64,000 nt of DNA from Dasyornis broadbenti (GCA_013397935.1 VZRN01001158.1:1157208-1221207), one strand, 5' to 3'. Counted from the stretch's first letter, positions 50,601 to 63,230 are shown. A program made the numbers and translations. The notes: generated by a model not told the origin, from the letters alone.

Positions 50601-53600
50601 GCATCAAGTTCTTCTCAGCTGGTCATATCTGAAGGCAAGAATGACATTTCCATGTCTTTCCAATGCTAGGAACTGCATCCGAAGTAGGATGGAGAACCCC
50701 AAACAGGTTTTTATGATAGAAAATCATAAATTTTATTAGACCAGTCTCATGAAGTGTTAACAATGTTCCTGTGGGTTTTGTATGTTAAAAACCTACTTAG
50801 TCAAAGCAAAGATTCGCAAAATAATTTTGTGAAATATAAATGAACATATCTTCAGTTATCCTAATAAGGACACAAGATTTTGACATCTAAGGCCAAAATA
50901 TTTCAGGTTTATCTTTCATAGAGTTGGCTCCATGCACAATTTCTCAGGGTGATGCTACCTGAAACTTGGAATAAATCCACACTGCCTGGGAGTGGGGGAA
51001 GCTGGTCCATGCTGGACACGCTGTTGGCTCTGCTTCAGTTTTTCCTGCTGACTGATTTAAAATGATAGCTCAGATAGCTCTACACTATCTTTAGAGCTGT
51101 AGTATAAACATATGAAGTCTTCTTTTGAGACAGAATGTGAACTGGAAGGGTTATGCCAAAATTACAGAGGCCTGTTTCTGGTTACCCACAGAATTGTTAC
51201 TATTTTAGTGTTGCCCATAAAAATTCATTTGGGACCATAAATGTCTGTGACAGGAGAGCCAAGGCTTTGTGTTTACACAGGCCTTTAGTCAGTGTGACAT
51301 GTGTGCCCAGTCCCATGATTCTAGCAGCGCAGGCAGTGTCAGGCAACATTACACTTCATACCTCAGCAGCAGCCCTGTCATCTGCAGGAAGTCACAGCGT
51401 GCTTCCATGGGCATGACTGAAAGGAATTAAATATCAGTGCAACCTGCTGCCCCAAAACAGAAATGAAATACCTGGAGGAACTGTACTTCTGGTTTCCAGG
51501 AGAAAAATGTGCATGTGTGATGTATCTGGGCTATTCGACCCAGGGTGTATCCACACTCTCCAGGCCTGGGGCTCCCTGGACACTGATTTTGGGTACACAT
51601 GCAGGAGGTGTCCTGCACACATTGATCTCTCTGTCCCCATGTGAAAATACTGATCCATAAATACACACTGGCAATTTCCAGGCATTCAAGAAACTAGCCC
51701 GGAGAGTCCTTACCTTCTTTCCAGCTCAAATGTTAAAGTGGAGAAAGAGGTTGTACCTGAGAGCTTCATATTCACTGTTGTCCTGGGTGGGACGCCAGCT
51801 CTGACTGTACCCCGGGACACCCCGAAACTCCAGCAACATCCACCTTGCATGGAGCGACCATGGGTACAGCACACGCTCCAGATGTGATACAGTCTGTGCG
51901 CTGTGTACCACCACTGAGTGGATTTGTGTAGAGACAACCCAAGACAGAAATGATGGGGACGTGAGGTATCTTTACAGTACCCAACCACATACTTATGAAA
52001 CTGGAAGCATTTACACTGTGATTAACTCTTCAAGCCCCAGCTGAAGAGTGGGCCACACCTGCAGATCCATCACTGTTCAATGTGTGAAGGAAATTTCCGG
52101 CTCTTGTATGCAGTAAACCAATGGATTTTGAGGTTATCCTCATTTTCAATTTCTTATAAAAGTACTGTTTACTGGGAAATTTCATACCTCTGTGCGTGGT
52201 TTAACGATTGCGTTTCTGCTGAAAAAAATATTTACTCCTCAGTCTGTGCCTGGAAATGGACTGTGCAAAGGAGGAAAAAGAACACATCTGGTGTGATGGC
52301 TGCACCATTTGTACATTTGTTTTTTAAAAATTCTTTTGCTTGTGAAAACTGTATGTAAAACATTGTCTGATGAGATTAAATGCATACAGTCAACTTAAAA
52401 TTGAGGAATTCACGTCTTGGGTCTGCCCAGACTTCTTAGGTGGCTCTGAGTGAACTTATTTAATCTGTTATTATAAGCTTGAATTTTCCCACCGGTATTT
52501 GCAGTGATGATAGTGTTGGTTTTGTGTAATTTAACTTTAACCTGTTTCCTGTCTTCTCTGTCTCCTTTACTGTGTAGTTACTGCTGGGGTTATGTTGCCT
52601 GGAGCAACACTGAGGAGGGTTTGGAGGGTGAGAGTGAGGGTGAAGGGGGAGCACTTATCCATGACTGGCTCCTGACATGTCAGTGGTGTGATCCTTTGCC
52701 ATGTTCCTGAATTGTTGGGATTGTGTTTGTGAGGCTCTCCTCTCCTGTTGGTGGGATAGAACTTACTCCGTGTCCCTTGTGGGTCTTTACAAAATCAGGT
52801 GGTGGAATCCGGATGTTCCAAATTACTCTGGGAAGGAATACAAGATGTGAATTCTCTATCTGTGAAGAGGTCTGAACACTCCATAGGAAAATCTTATATC
52901 AGAAACCTGAAAATACTCTGCCAACATTTCTAAATGCATGCTGAGGATCCCGCTCTTCATTCAGAGCTGCCCTCCACTTAAATTTTCCAGTAGTAATTTC
53001 CTGCACCAGCTAATTCGTCTCAGCAATGACTCTTATCTCCCTCCTGTCCTTTTCAGACAGTTGTTAATGCTGTTGTTTCTTAACGTTATTAATACGAGTG
53101 ATTAAAAACTTCTAATAGCTTCATTATTTTCCTTTAGAATAGCCAAGTTTCTCTTTTAATGCCAGTGTATTGCCCTGCTCTGGAGGTGGGAATTGGGTTT
53201 AATTCGGAGTTCCAAGTTGAATGTGTGATGATGTGTTAAAGGAAATCCACCTGTGCTGAGATGTCTGAGGCTTTGGGACAGAGAGCAGCTTCTAGTTAGG
53301 TGTATTCATTTATTTATCTGTTGCTTTACAAGGGGCAAGTATTTGGACAGGTCTGTGTGTAGAGAGATGGACATGATTACTACTGGTATTTGAGTTCCAC
53401 GGATTCATAAATGTGCCTTCCCAGCGCCTGCCCGATGGAGAACTCCCGCTTGAAAGGAAACAGATGAATTGTTAAGTCTTGAAAGTTACCATCTGTTATC
53501 AGTTCACGTCCTGCAGGAATGCGGCTTTGTGGATTTAACTGTTCCATTGCCACAGTGCTGACTCCTAGCTTGGACTGCTGAGTTTGAGGCCTGATGTGTA

Positions 53601-53752
53601 CGGTCCAATTTCTGCTCATCAGTTAGCTGATGGCAAATCCCATGTGTGTGCACTCAGAGCCTTCAATAAACATGAGGGAGTTTGGCTTGCCGTGGGAGAG
53701 CATCGTATTTGCTTTGGATTATCAATCTATTGTTGATGACAACCTATCAACC

Positions 53753-53789
53753 TAATTAGCTGTACCATTTTTAATGGCACAGCTAATTA
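53753..53789. repeat. 17-bp inverted repeat with 3-nt loop and one mismatch
   Basis: The left arm TAATTAGCTGTACCATT (53753-53769) and right arm AATGGCACAGCTAATTA (53773-53789) pair at 16 of 17 positions around TTT. Both arms contain TAATTA/AGCTAATTA homeodomain-type cores. The region around it is AT-rich. Confidence 0.95.
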
Positions 53790-54540
53790 ATTGTGAATTT
53801 AAAATTAAAATTATAATCAGTGCTAACATGGAGGAAAGCAGTGAGGAAAATATTAAAACTGTTAAAAGTGTAAGTATTCTTCACAAGATTGCTGCATGTG
53901 AAACCAACCTGAATAATGTAGAATAGGATTGAAAAAAAACTTTAAAATACATGTTGAGTCACCCAAAACAGGTTTTGTATCTTTCTGTCAAAAGAAGTAT
54001 TTGTCACCTTCTCTGCTGACAGATCTGAAAGAAAAAAAATATAGATGCTGTTCCAAAAAGGGAAGCAAAATCTTGTGTCTGAGCTCTGAAGTACTCAAGG
54101 ATCTATGTTTTTATTAGGAACTTCTCCAGCTCTTAGGAACAAAGTTCAGTTTGTGAATAGAGTTGTGTCGATAGAGTTGGGCTCTGGTCCTTTTGTGCAC
54201 AGAAGTTCTTCTTCAGGGTGGGCTGTGCTGGGCTTACCCAGAGGATTGACCATGGTGGTGAAGGGGTAAAACGTCACTCAGGATTGATACAATTTCAAAT
54301 TTACATTAATCAAGAACAAAATGCAGAGATTCTGGCAAGTAGGGCTGATGAAGAAAGGCCACATCTGAAACTTACTTAAAAAGCAGCAGAAGCTGGAGTG
54401 GGGGCAGGGGGGGAAGTGCTGTGACTATCAACCTGAGAGAAAAATGATTTCTTTGTCATGGCTGGGGGAGGTGGGAGAACTGAGTAAGATGGATTCAGAG
54501 CTCTGTTTTCTATGTAAAGGGGTAGAAAATGTGCTCTAAA

Positions 54541-55450
54541 GGTTCTTGAGAGGTCATCTGTTCCATCCTTCTGCCCTAAGACAAGATCACCAAACCTGTA
54601 TCATGTCTGCAGATAATCCTTAATCATCCTTATTGTTGGAAATGTAAGTCTAAATCTCCCTGACTGCTATTTAAACCCAGCAAGTCTTGTCTTGTTCACT
54701 GTGGGGTGGAGCATATTATTTCCTTCTATTCCTTTGTAATTTTTTTTTTCTTTTTTTTTAAATTTGTGTATCCAGTCTTCTAGACTGACTACTCCCTTAC
54801 CTCTGTCTGCTGTGGTAGTTCCCATTTCCAGATTCCCATTTCCTTTGTACCCTTCCCAGGTGGTCCAGCTCCATCTGGAAGAGAGATGGTTGTCTGTGGG
54901 TACAGACAGGGAAGGCTTTGTGATGCCAGGCTCTGAGCCTCATGGCTGGGTGTTTATCGCATTACACCACTTGGCTTTTTACAGTCTTTCTGATTATCTT
55001 TTTCTCCTCTTTAGTTTGTGATCTGCTAAAAGATTGCTTCTTTTTCTGCAGAACTGCTGTGGAGTAGGTTGTTTGCTGTTCTGCATTTAATTCCTCCTGC
55101 CTAATGACGTGACTTTCCTTATTGAATTGTAGTAGTTTTTGTCACATCACTTTGCCAGTTCATCGCTGCTGAGCTCTGATCCTGTCACACAGCGATCTGA
55201 CCACCCCCACCTTCCTTCTCCCATCTTGGTGTCATTTGCAGATTTAATAAGGATATTCTCTAGTCCATCATCCAGCTGTTAACGAAATATTGAACAGCGT
55301 AGGCTCGGATCAAGTCCCCATGGAATCTGTTCTGAAACATATTCTGTTTTGACAGCAAGCCATTGATTCTCCCAGAGAACATTTCAACCAATTTTACATT
55401 TTGCTCACATTTCCCCGCATTGCTTATGACAACATCAAGTAAGAATGTCA
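54541..55450 (-). mobile_element. Old CR1 LINE copy, 3' end plus ORF2 C-terminal region
   Basis: The left part (gaggtcatctgttccatcct, tctgccctaagacaagatca, taagtctaaatctccctgac, tatttaaacccagcaagtct) follows the antisense CR1 3' region. The right part (catcttggtgtcatttgcag, atttaataaggatattctct, agtccatcatccagctgtta, acgaaatattgaacagc, gattctcccagagaacattt) follows the antisense end of reverse-transcriptase ORF2. The order fits one minus-strand insertion. The coding remnant is broken, and the boundaries and the middle (about 54790-55190) are uncertain. Confidence 0.65.
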
Positions 55451-55826
55451 TTTCAGCAGCCATTACATAGTTAAGACATATAGAGTGTGCTTGGCTGGTG
55501 GGACACGGGTGGGAAATGTGAGCAAACAGACAGAACTTGTTTGAACTGAGGTAAATGACTGGGTCTGAGGGGAGGGAGGAACAAATGAGTGTCACGGTAG
55601 GAGTCAGGGGTCAGCTGGATTTGTGGATACATTGCTTTAGAGACAAAGTCGAGCTGGGTGGGGAATGAAGTCCTCAATGCTTCTCTGTTTCAGACCTTTG
55701 CATAAAGCCAGCAGTTAAGAAGGAAAGACCTTCTATTGTTGAGAAATCCTAATAACTGATTTAGAGGTTTTCCATGAACTTTGCAGCTTCCTGTTAATTC
55801 CTACTCTGACTTCCAGTTGCCTGGCA

Positions 55827-55839
55827 AAAAAAAAAAAAA
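55827..55839. repeat. Poly-A run
   Basis: About 13 consecutive A residues. Simple sequence. Confidence 0.85.
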
Positions 55840-57189
55840 TCATCAAATTCTTTGTAAAATGTCCAAGTTGTTAGAAGTGAGAAGTCTGTCAGGAGAAGTG
55901 GGTTATAGATAAGATTTTAGAACTGAGATGGTGAAAGACTAAGGAAGGAAATGTAAAAGACAAGAGAAGAAAGTGGAGAGGAAACGTCTGGAAGAGGAAA
56001 CAGTAGATGCACCATGGTCGGTAGGGAGGTCAAATAAATGGAGGGGCGAAATAAAGTTAAACCCAGAAAATACTTTAGTTCTGAGTATTAGATAAATGAT
56101 GCCATCAGAACTGGCACAAAGTCAAGGCATTTCTTTATATAAATGGTAATAAAGTTCTAAAGCCACAATAACGCATGGTTTTTTTGCTTTTATTCCTTAA
56201 TGTGGGCTCTGATGTCAAACAGCAGCTTCTGGTTACATTATTAAAGCCATTATGAGTACTGTGGAAAATAAATTTTGGGATTGTCTTGGCTTTAGACTGT
56301 AACTTTTCTGCAGGTTTTTTTCCCAGAAGTTTGTGATTTTGGAGGGAAGGGACCAAAAATTGGCCATTTTTTGTGAAAAGACATTAGAAGTGGGTTTTAT
56401 GCAATAGTTCTGAGCACCTTTGCTGTTGCCAGCAGATGTCACTGTGGATAACAAATCCCAGCACTTAGCAGACAAAGGAGGTAATTTGCTAAATGAAAAT
56501 TCAGCCTTTGAAAGTAGATGGGGGGGGGCAAGAATTTTTTTCCGTAACAGACTTTGTGAGCAAATAAAAATGGGTTTCACGCTAATGAGGACATGTATTT
56601 TTGCCCACTCTAATGCTGTGGTTTTTGGCTGTCTTCGCCCGACTTGGGTAAGTTCCTGGCGCTCTGTGTGACCTCGGAGGGGGTGTCTGTGGGATTGTGC
56701 TGCTGCTCAGCTTTATTTGGAAAGCCTTTAGTATTTGGAGGGTGCTTCAACCAGCAGTGAATGTGCTGCAGTATGTTTGTGCAGGGAACTGGCCATGGAG
56801 GAAGTGGCTTCATTAAGGTTGATCTGGAGGGGGGACCAAGATGAGGATAAAAATTGCCCATATGATTGGCTGGGAGAATAGCTCTGAATTATGGGATCCA
56901 TCTGTTTCCTGTAATGAATTCATAAACCCATCAAACAATGACCTGAACGAATTGCTGAAGGAAAAAAATAATACACTGGCATGATATGTTTAACGCAGTG
57001 AGGCATTGGCATTGTATAATCAAAAATTCTCCTCACATCCAGCACTTTGTAATGGAGCTGCTGTGTTTAATAGAAGCTGTAAATAAATCCTGTCACAGTA
57101 GCAGCCAAGAATGCATTTCTGGGTTTAACTGTTTCTCTTCTGGAATGTCTGGTCCTCGAAGGCTTTAGAAATGCAAGTTTTATAGAGCT

Positions 57190-57760
57190 GGAGTGGGAGA
57201 TTCTGAAATGTAGAGAAATGTTAATGAGGTGAATGAAAGGAAAAAGCTGCCATAAATCAGTATTATGTGGCTTAACCAGTTTCTTTCATTTATGCATGTT
57301 CTTTCCTTATGTCATAGAAATGTACTTAAAAGCTATTGTTGTAATTGAAATCTGTTAGACTGATCCTATTCATTATATTAATAAAATCCACCTACAATTG
57401 CTCGTAACACTTTTTTATGCAGTCGGGATTCCCGAGATTGTAATCATCAAAAAGCATATGGAGTAATTATTGGATTTGTTTGGGTAAAATTGGATTAAGA
57501 AGTTTAGATACCATTAAGTACTGATAATTATTACAAGCAAGCTCATTGTTTAGTGTATGTACAGCTCGGAATGGAGAGTAAGCAGATACCCATCACAAAC
57601 ATCTTAAGAGCAAGCAATCTCAAGGCTTTCATTTTACGCCTTTAATTGTATTTTTGCAAGAGGCTTTCTACTTAAATGTTTTTGCTTTAGCTCTTTAATC
57701 ACGTGCTGGTTATGAAAATCACTCAGTGTTAAATCCTTTCCCCCACACGATTTAAACAAC
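57190..57760. promoter_or_regulatory. Candidate conserved non-coding element in intron 3
   Basis: A long AT-rich, repeat-free stretch with dense homeodomain/POU-like words (gtaattattgg, ataattatta, ctttaattgt) and isolated CpGs in otherwise AT-rich sequence, including a palindromic TCGGGA-T-TCCCGA (57423-57435). It has no ORF of note. The composition is typical of deeply conserved vertebrate enhancers, but this is inferred, not shown. Confidence 0.3.
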
Positions 57761-58737
57761 ATTTTTCACATTCAGGCAAATTTGGCCATAAAAGCTGGGT
57801 TTTAATTCCTGGGTTTCCAGCAGCTGCCCACATGCCATGAGCCGTGACAGTGGATTACTTGCAGGTGAAAGGGTGGACAGGCTGCTCCTGGGGACTGCCA
57901 GGGCTCTGCATGCAGCTTGGCCCTTGGGGCTGATTAAAGGCAGAGCTCCCAGTGCCAAGGCGCTGCCTGAAAGAGGCCCTGGCTGCTCTGCTTTTGTGCC
58001 CTGCAGTGGGGAAAACCCCATGGTTTGTACCCTGTGTGTTCTGCAAGGGATACCCATCGTCTCAGGGTGCAGCCCTGCAGGAGGGGGAATGGCTAAAGGC
58101 ATTGTGAAGATGCTGTTCTTGCCAGTATCACACGGCAATTAATAATTAGGACATCCAGGGTAGACACTTGGAACATTTGGTATTTCTCACAGTGCATATC
58201 AAGTGAAAATTGCTGTTTAAACATTGCTTTAGAACACAGTCATATTGTCTTTGTAACATATTCTCCAAATATTATTGCTGTGTTTGAAGTCTAAATTCCA
58301 ACCTAGTATGAAGCTGGAATTTGGGGCTCAAGCCCATTTGTGGGATGTTAACTCTTCTTGCTTTATGCCCTGTCCATTGGTATAATTAAACAGTTCTTTT
58401 CCAGCTGCCATGATTTGTAGACATAGGATTCTTGCAAGAGCTCCCATTTAAGTACTCTTAAAGAGATTTTGATGTACAAAATAAAAATTAATTTGCTCTG
58501 TTGATCAGAGGAAAAACAGTAGCATGAATATGTAGAAATATTTTAATTCTAAAGTACAGTGATATTTTGATTTTCTTTGTTCTTTTCTCTCATCTGTGAT
58601 TCAGATATGTAGAGCGAAACATTGTCTCTAGCACTGAAATTGGGTTTCTCTGGCCTCACTTTTGTGATGAAACAGCTTTGTTGGTTTACATTAAAGTGAA
58701 AAGTGTTGTCTATTCTATGACTTGCATTAGTGATTTT

Positions 58738-58757
58738 TATATATATATATATATACG
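58738..58757. repeat. (TA)n microsatellite
   Basis: About ten TA units followed by cgcacac. Simple sequence. Confidence 0.9.
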
Positions 58758-59784
58758 CACACCTCTTTGGAAGTATCAGATGTGATTTATATGTATACAA
58801 CACTGACAATATAATGCTTTTTAAAAAGCATCCTGTCTTGCTCCCTAAAATATATTTCAAATTAATTAATATTCCTCATGAAAATCTTGGGGCCAGACAA
58901 ATCCTGGCTCTGCTGGCACTGTGCCAGTGAGTGGTTTCCATTCTCTCGTCCTTTTCCTCCTCTTCCCTGGCATTCCCTCTCATCTGCTGGCACCAGGATG
59001 TGTGTACCTGGCCTGTCAGCCAAGCTGGAGAACCTTCCTGGCCTGGAATGGTGGATTATTTTTGGTTGATCAGCCTGTGTCTGCAGTGCTCTGGGTGAAC
59101 CTTGTAGTAAATGACTTGCAGTTTCAGCCTCTGCAGAGATCTTGCAGATCTCACTGTAAATGTTTGCATCTTTGTGATGGTGGTAGCACTAGAGGTAAAT
59201 GCTTACATTGCTGTAACAGTAGTAGCAGAAGCAACAGGAGCTAAAACAAACCCATTAAAATTAAGTCAGACTTATTTTCTATCGTGTGAACAGCAGATCT
59301 ATTTGTATTGTGGAAACAAAATAGTTCTCACATACATGTTGAATATGCAGATTTGGTATTTGAAAAGGATTATTCTACACTCCACAACACTTTCTATCTA
59401 CTTTTTAAATTATGAGAGTAAGGATAAACTGCGTGTTTCCAAAGCTGATTGTGTATTTTGAAAAGGTAAGGAAGGTTTAATCTCTACTCCTCAGGTATTA
59501 GTGGTACTTCTATTTTTTTTGGTTTTAATATTCAGAGTTCCTTTTTCGTTACAGTCAGAATCACAGGTGAAATTGTTTAGGCTTCCAAAACAAACATCTC
59601 AGAGAAGCGCAGTGCTGATGGTTCTGTCAAGACTTTTTGTCATATTTTTGCTTGGTCAAGTCCCTGCTCGCTTTGAATCCACCCTCAGCATCGATCTCTT
59701 GGTACCTGTTCACTGCTGCATCTGGGGAAGTTGGTCACTTTTCCAGGTGTATCAGAGCCTGGAGAGAGGCCGTGTGTGGGTTTA

Positions 59785-59905
59785 AAGTGTCTGTGACAGA
59801 GTTCAAGAAGTGTTTGGACAGCTTTCTTGGGCACTGTGCAGGGCAGGAGTTGGGTAATGATCCTTGTGTGTCGCGCCCCACTCAGCATATTGTGTGACTC
59901 TGTGA
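59785..59905 (+). mobile_element. CR1 LINE 3' terminal fragment
   Basis: acagagttcaagaagtgttt, ggacagctttcttgggcact, gtgcagggcaggagttgggt, aatgatccttgtg and finally attgtgtgactctgtga match the ordered plus-strand CR1 3' end of the type whose consensus runs gagttcaaggagcgtttgga to gatccttgtgggtccctt and terminal ATTCTGTG repeats. It includes a small internal deletion. Confidence 0.8.
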
Positions 59906-60717
59906 ATGAGCTGAAATTTTGCACTTGTTGGACATGGCTTGTGATGAGCTGGAGCAGTGCTTGGTTCTGTTCATCCCAGAAGCCCAGAGAGTTTCTCTGG
60001 GTGGCTGAAGAGCTCTGGCAGCTGCTGCCAGGTGAGCTGAGCCAGGGCTGCCATCCCCCAGCACTGTGCCCGCTCCCCACTCCTGCCAGGTGTGCAGGCA
60101 CATTCCAGGGTGGCCTGGCTGGCTTTTTGCAGGCTGGGTTGGTGTAGGGAGTATCAGATGTACGCTTGGAGTGCAGTTGTTGGTGGCTGGGGTGTCGTAA
60201 GTGTTTGATGCAAAGGTTTGGATAAAGACCACAAGAAAACCAAAGCTCATCTGAGTGCTGAATATAAGCTGGTGGATCAGGTCTTTTAGTTTCTTTTTTG
60301 GGAGCTTATTAGAAGCCTGGTGGAAATGTTTGTTTTCATGTTTATAGGCTGTGGGATTTGATGTTAATATTGACAAGGTTCCCCCCAAAACTGCTGAACT
60401 AAAAAGGCAGTGGGGGTTCTAGGTGGGTGCAGCAGCATGCCATGCACTTTAAATGAGCATTCTGTTCAATACTGAATTGTCACAGCTCTCTCTTGTCCTC
60501 CTGCTTGTTTTAAACCATAAGGAAGATTTGTTTCAGTAAGGAATAAAAGCTTCCACTACCATCATAGAAAGTAAACCTGTGGAAAAAGTAACACATTCTG
60601 CCAACTTTTAGGAGACTGCGAAACATCAGTTTGCTGAGTTACAGTAGAAAAAAAAATGAAAACGGCCCACAACTTTTCAGATCCTAAAACAATGATTATT
60701 ATTTTCTTTTGCTGTAG

Positions 60718-61044
60718 TGCCAGAACCTATTAAGACCAGTTTAAGCCAGCCCCAACCTGCCGGTACCGGTACCAGTACTTCCACCAGCACTCTCACCAAC
60801 AGCAGCAATGGCAAGCGTGCGTCTGCCAACGGGCAGCAGCCTGCAGCGTCCCGCTACCTGCCCCGAGAGGTGCCTCCCCGCTTCCGCCAGCAGGAACAGA
60901 AGCAGCTCCTAAAGCGGGGGCAGCCACTGCCCGCCGGGGCTCTGAGCGCCCCCGGCCCAGCGCCAGGCACGGCAGCAGCGGGAGCCAGCCCTCCTCCGCA
61001 GCAGGGAGCAGGGGGACAGCAGCATCCCAGCAAGGCCCAGCCAG
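60718..61044 (+). CDS. TNRC6C: TNRC6C third coding exon (Ser/Thr-, Gln- and Pro-rich; PREVPPRFR block)
   Basis: The 327-nt exon has acceptor ttttgctgtag|TGCC and donor CCAG|gtaaga. It encodes about 109 residues in order: VPEPIKTSLSQPQPAG; a GTGTSTSTSTLTNSS low-complexity run; NGKRASANGQQP; the block SRYLPREVPPRFRQQEQ and KQLLKRGQPLPAG conserved in TNRC6A, B and C; then an Ala/Gly/Pro/Gln-rich tail ending HPSKAQP with a split Gly codon (phase 1). The frame stays open into the intron up to 61181, but the consensus donor and the loss of TNRC6 similarity set the boundary at 61044. The exon is much more GC-rich than the flanking introns. No GW repeat is present yet. From ATG 37019 the total in this window is 412 coding nt, or 137 codons plus one base. 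Confidence 0.93.
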
Positions 61045-61535
61045 GTAAGAGTGGGAACTCCTTTGTCGTGCAGCTGCATCCTCTGCTGTCAGCACAAACG
61101 GGTGTTAAGAGTTGTTTGAAAATTCCTATACTGTTGCTGAATATGCCATTTCTAGCATCCACTTCTAAAAGATTTTATTAATTGCTCACGTGTGTGGGAT
61201 CTTCTCCAGTTTCTCTTTCTCCCTGTGTTTCTTTGGTAGCTATAATGGATCTTCAGGAAATGTAAATATTTAGTGATCATTCCTACAGAAGCATTGTTAA
61301 TTTGGGTATTTACATGTTTTGATATATCATTTTGGCAGTTTTAGTGCTCTTTAAAGAGTGTTTCGCATGTTTGTAAATAAGGAATAGGAGCTTTGTCTAT
61401 GTTCTGTTGTGACGTTTTTATGCCTTTGCTTGCTTATGCTCTCAATTGTTATTTTCACCTTAGGAAAATAATACTTTGGGAAAGATAGTTGAGTGTCTTA
61501 GGCCTTTCCATCACTTTGTTCTGTCCTTTGCAAGT

Positions 61536-62060
61536 CACAGAATCACAGAATGGTTTAGGTTGCAAGGGACATTAGGGAACATCTATTTCCACCCCCTGCC
61601 ATGCGCAGGGACACCTCCCACTATCCCAGGCTGCTCCAAGCCCCATCCAGCCTGGCCTTGGGCACTTCCAGGGACCCAGAGGCAGCCACAGCTTCTCTGG
61701 GCACCCTGTGCCAGGGCCTCCCCACCCTCACAGGGAAGAATTTCATCCCAATATCCCATTTAATCCTGCTCTGTGCCAGTGAGAAGCCATTCCCCTTGCC
61801 CTGTCACTCCAGGCCTTTGTCCGAAGTCCCTCTCCAGCTCTCCTGGAGCTCCTTTAGGCACTGGAAGAGGCTCTAAGGTCTACCAGGAGCCTTCTCTTCT
61901 CCACATGAATGCCCCCAGCTCTCCCAGCCTGGCTCCAGAGCAGAGGGGCTCCAGCCCTGGGAGCATCTCCATGGCCTCCTCTGGACTCACTCCAGCAGCT
62001 CTTGATGCTGGGAGCCCCAGAGCTGGACCCAGCACTGTGGGTGGGGTCTCAGATGGACGC
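61536..62060 (-). mobile_element. CR1 LINE 3' fragment (about 525 bp)
   Basis: It starts with cacagaatcacagaatggtt and runs through the well-known antisense CR1 order: ccatccagcctggccttggg, cagccacagcttctctgggc, ccctgtgccagggcctcccc, ccctctccagctctcctgga, tctggactcactccagcagc, gagctggacccagcactgtg and ggtggggtctca. It is a relatively well-preserved 5'-truncated copy. The long plus-strand frames over it (61601-61876, 61773-62096) are antisense shadows. Confidence 0.93.
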
Positions 62061-62927
62061 ACAGGCCTTCCTTGGCTATTGGCAGTAGGATGTTGAGGAC
62101 TAAGTCTCTTAGCTAACTTTATTTTCCTGAAGCTGCTGATGGGAAATAAGTAGCTCTCTTTTTCTTTGCCCTTCTGTGCTAGAGATCATGCAAGCTTTGC
62201 AGTGGAGATGAGCTCAGTGGTGCACATCCCCTTTCCCATCTCTGCTGTGTGTGGATGTCGTGTCTGGCAAAGCCGGGGCTGTTCTGGCATACAGTTATCC
62301 ATAGCTCAAAAAAGTCATCTGGACTAAATCATAAAGGAGGGTTTTGATATCTTGAATATTAGCCATTTCTGTATGATCTCAAGTGTTGCTCATTACCACT
62401 CATTACCGCTGTCAAACATCACAAAATTTGGATCTGAACTGTCTGCAGTTTTTCCCTTTGGGCATTAGTGAATCTTTCACTATTTTTGCTGCTGAGCAGA
62501 ACTCCAACAGAGAAAATTCTTTGGTGTTGTCCTCAGACATTTCAGTTAGATAAGAAAATAATCTCTCTGAAATTACAGCTTCTGTGGTTATCGAAATACA
62601 TTTGAAAATATCACTCAGCTACTCCCCAGAAACCCAAAACTGAATAGACAAAAGGAAACAATTGATTATTTATTAAAATGGTTCTTTTTTAGGGTGGGAA
62701 GAGGTTCTGCTTCTGTATTCTCAAGTATTTGGCTTTAGTGAGATGGAAAGTAATCATTTCCCAGCAGTTCTCTTAACTTGTCTCGTCTTCCTTGCAAACC
62801 CCAATTCATCAGGGATGGTTCTGACATTCTTGGCTTCTTCTTGGACTGGGAGATGTTTGTTAACTGTCAGACTAATGTTCTGTGTCAGAGATATGTTTAT
62901 TATTTTATTTTCAGAACTCTGGAATTA

Positions 62928-63230
62928 CAGAATCGTAGCATATCCTGAGCTGGAAGGGACCACAAGGCTCACTGGGTCCAGCTCCTGGCCCTGCCTAGGA
63001 CACCCCAACAATCCCACCCTGTGCATCCCTGGGAGCTTTCTCCAAGCGCTCCTGGAGCTCTGGCAGCCTTGGGGCCGTGCCCATTCCCTGGGGAGCCTGG
63101 GCAGTGCTCAGCAGCCTCTGGGGGAAGAACCTTTCCCTGATACCCAACCCAAACCTTCCTGGCACAGCTCCAACCATTCCCTTGGGTCCTGGGGAGCAGA
63201 GGTCAGAGCTGCCCCTCTCGTCATTTTTTA
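62928..63230 (-). mobile_element. CR1 LINE 3' fragment, different subfamily
   Basis: attacagaatcgtagcatat, cctgagctggaagggaccac, aaggctcactgggtccagct, cctggccctgcctaggacac, ccctggggagcctgggcagt and ttcccttgggtcctggggag follow the antisense order of a CR1 subfamily distinct from the neighbouring copy (the tatcctgagttggaaggg type). The 177-codon plus-strand frame 62743-63276 is a shadow. Confidence 0.9.

Larger units (their letters stand above)
37952..60717 (+). other. TNRC6C: TNRC6C intron 3
   Basis: A 22.8-kb AT-rich intron. Contents noted: a 15-bp tandem duplication (44668-44697), an antisense solo LTR (47145-47699), an inverted repeat (53753-53789), an old CR1 (54541-55450), an A13 run (55827-55839), a candidate conserved element (57190-57760), an AT microsatellite (58738-58757) and a CR1 end (59785-59905). 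No coding exon is recognised. Open frames such as 43359-44003 (minus) carry no known domain. Confidence 0.8.

Noticed and set aside
55260..55595. 111-codon minus-strand ORF
   Set aside because: It overlaps the old CR1 ORF2 remnant. It is a decayed transposon fragment, not a gene.
56420..56671. Possible exon ending at a gtaagt donor (56649)
   Set aside because: The open frame has no TNRC6 similarity. The reading phase and known gene structure already join 37951 to 60718 without it.
61045..61181. Continuation of the TNRC6C reading frame past 61044
   Set aside because: A consensus donor CCAG|gtaaga lies at 61044/61045, and the downstream peptide has no TNRC6 similarity and soon stops.
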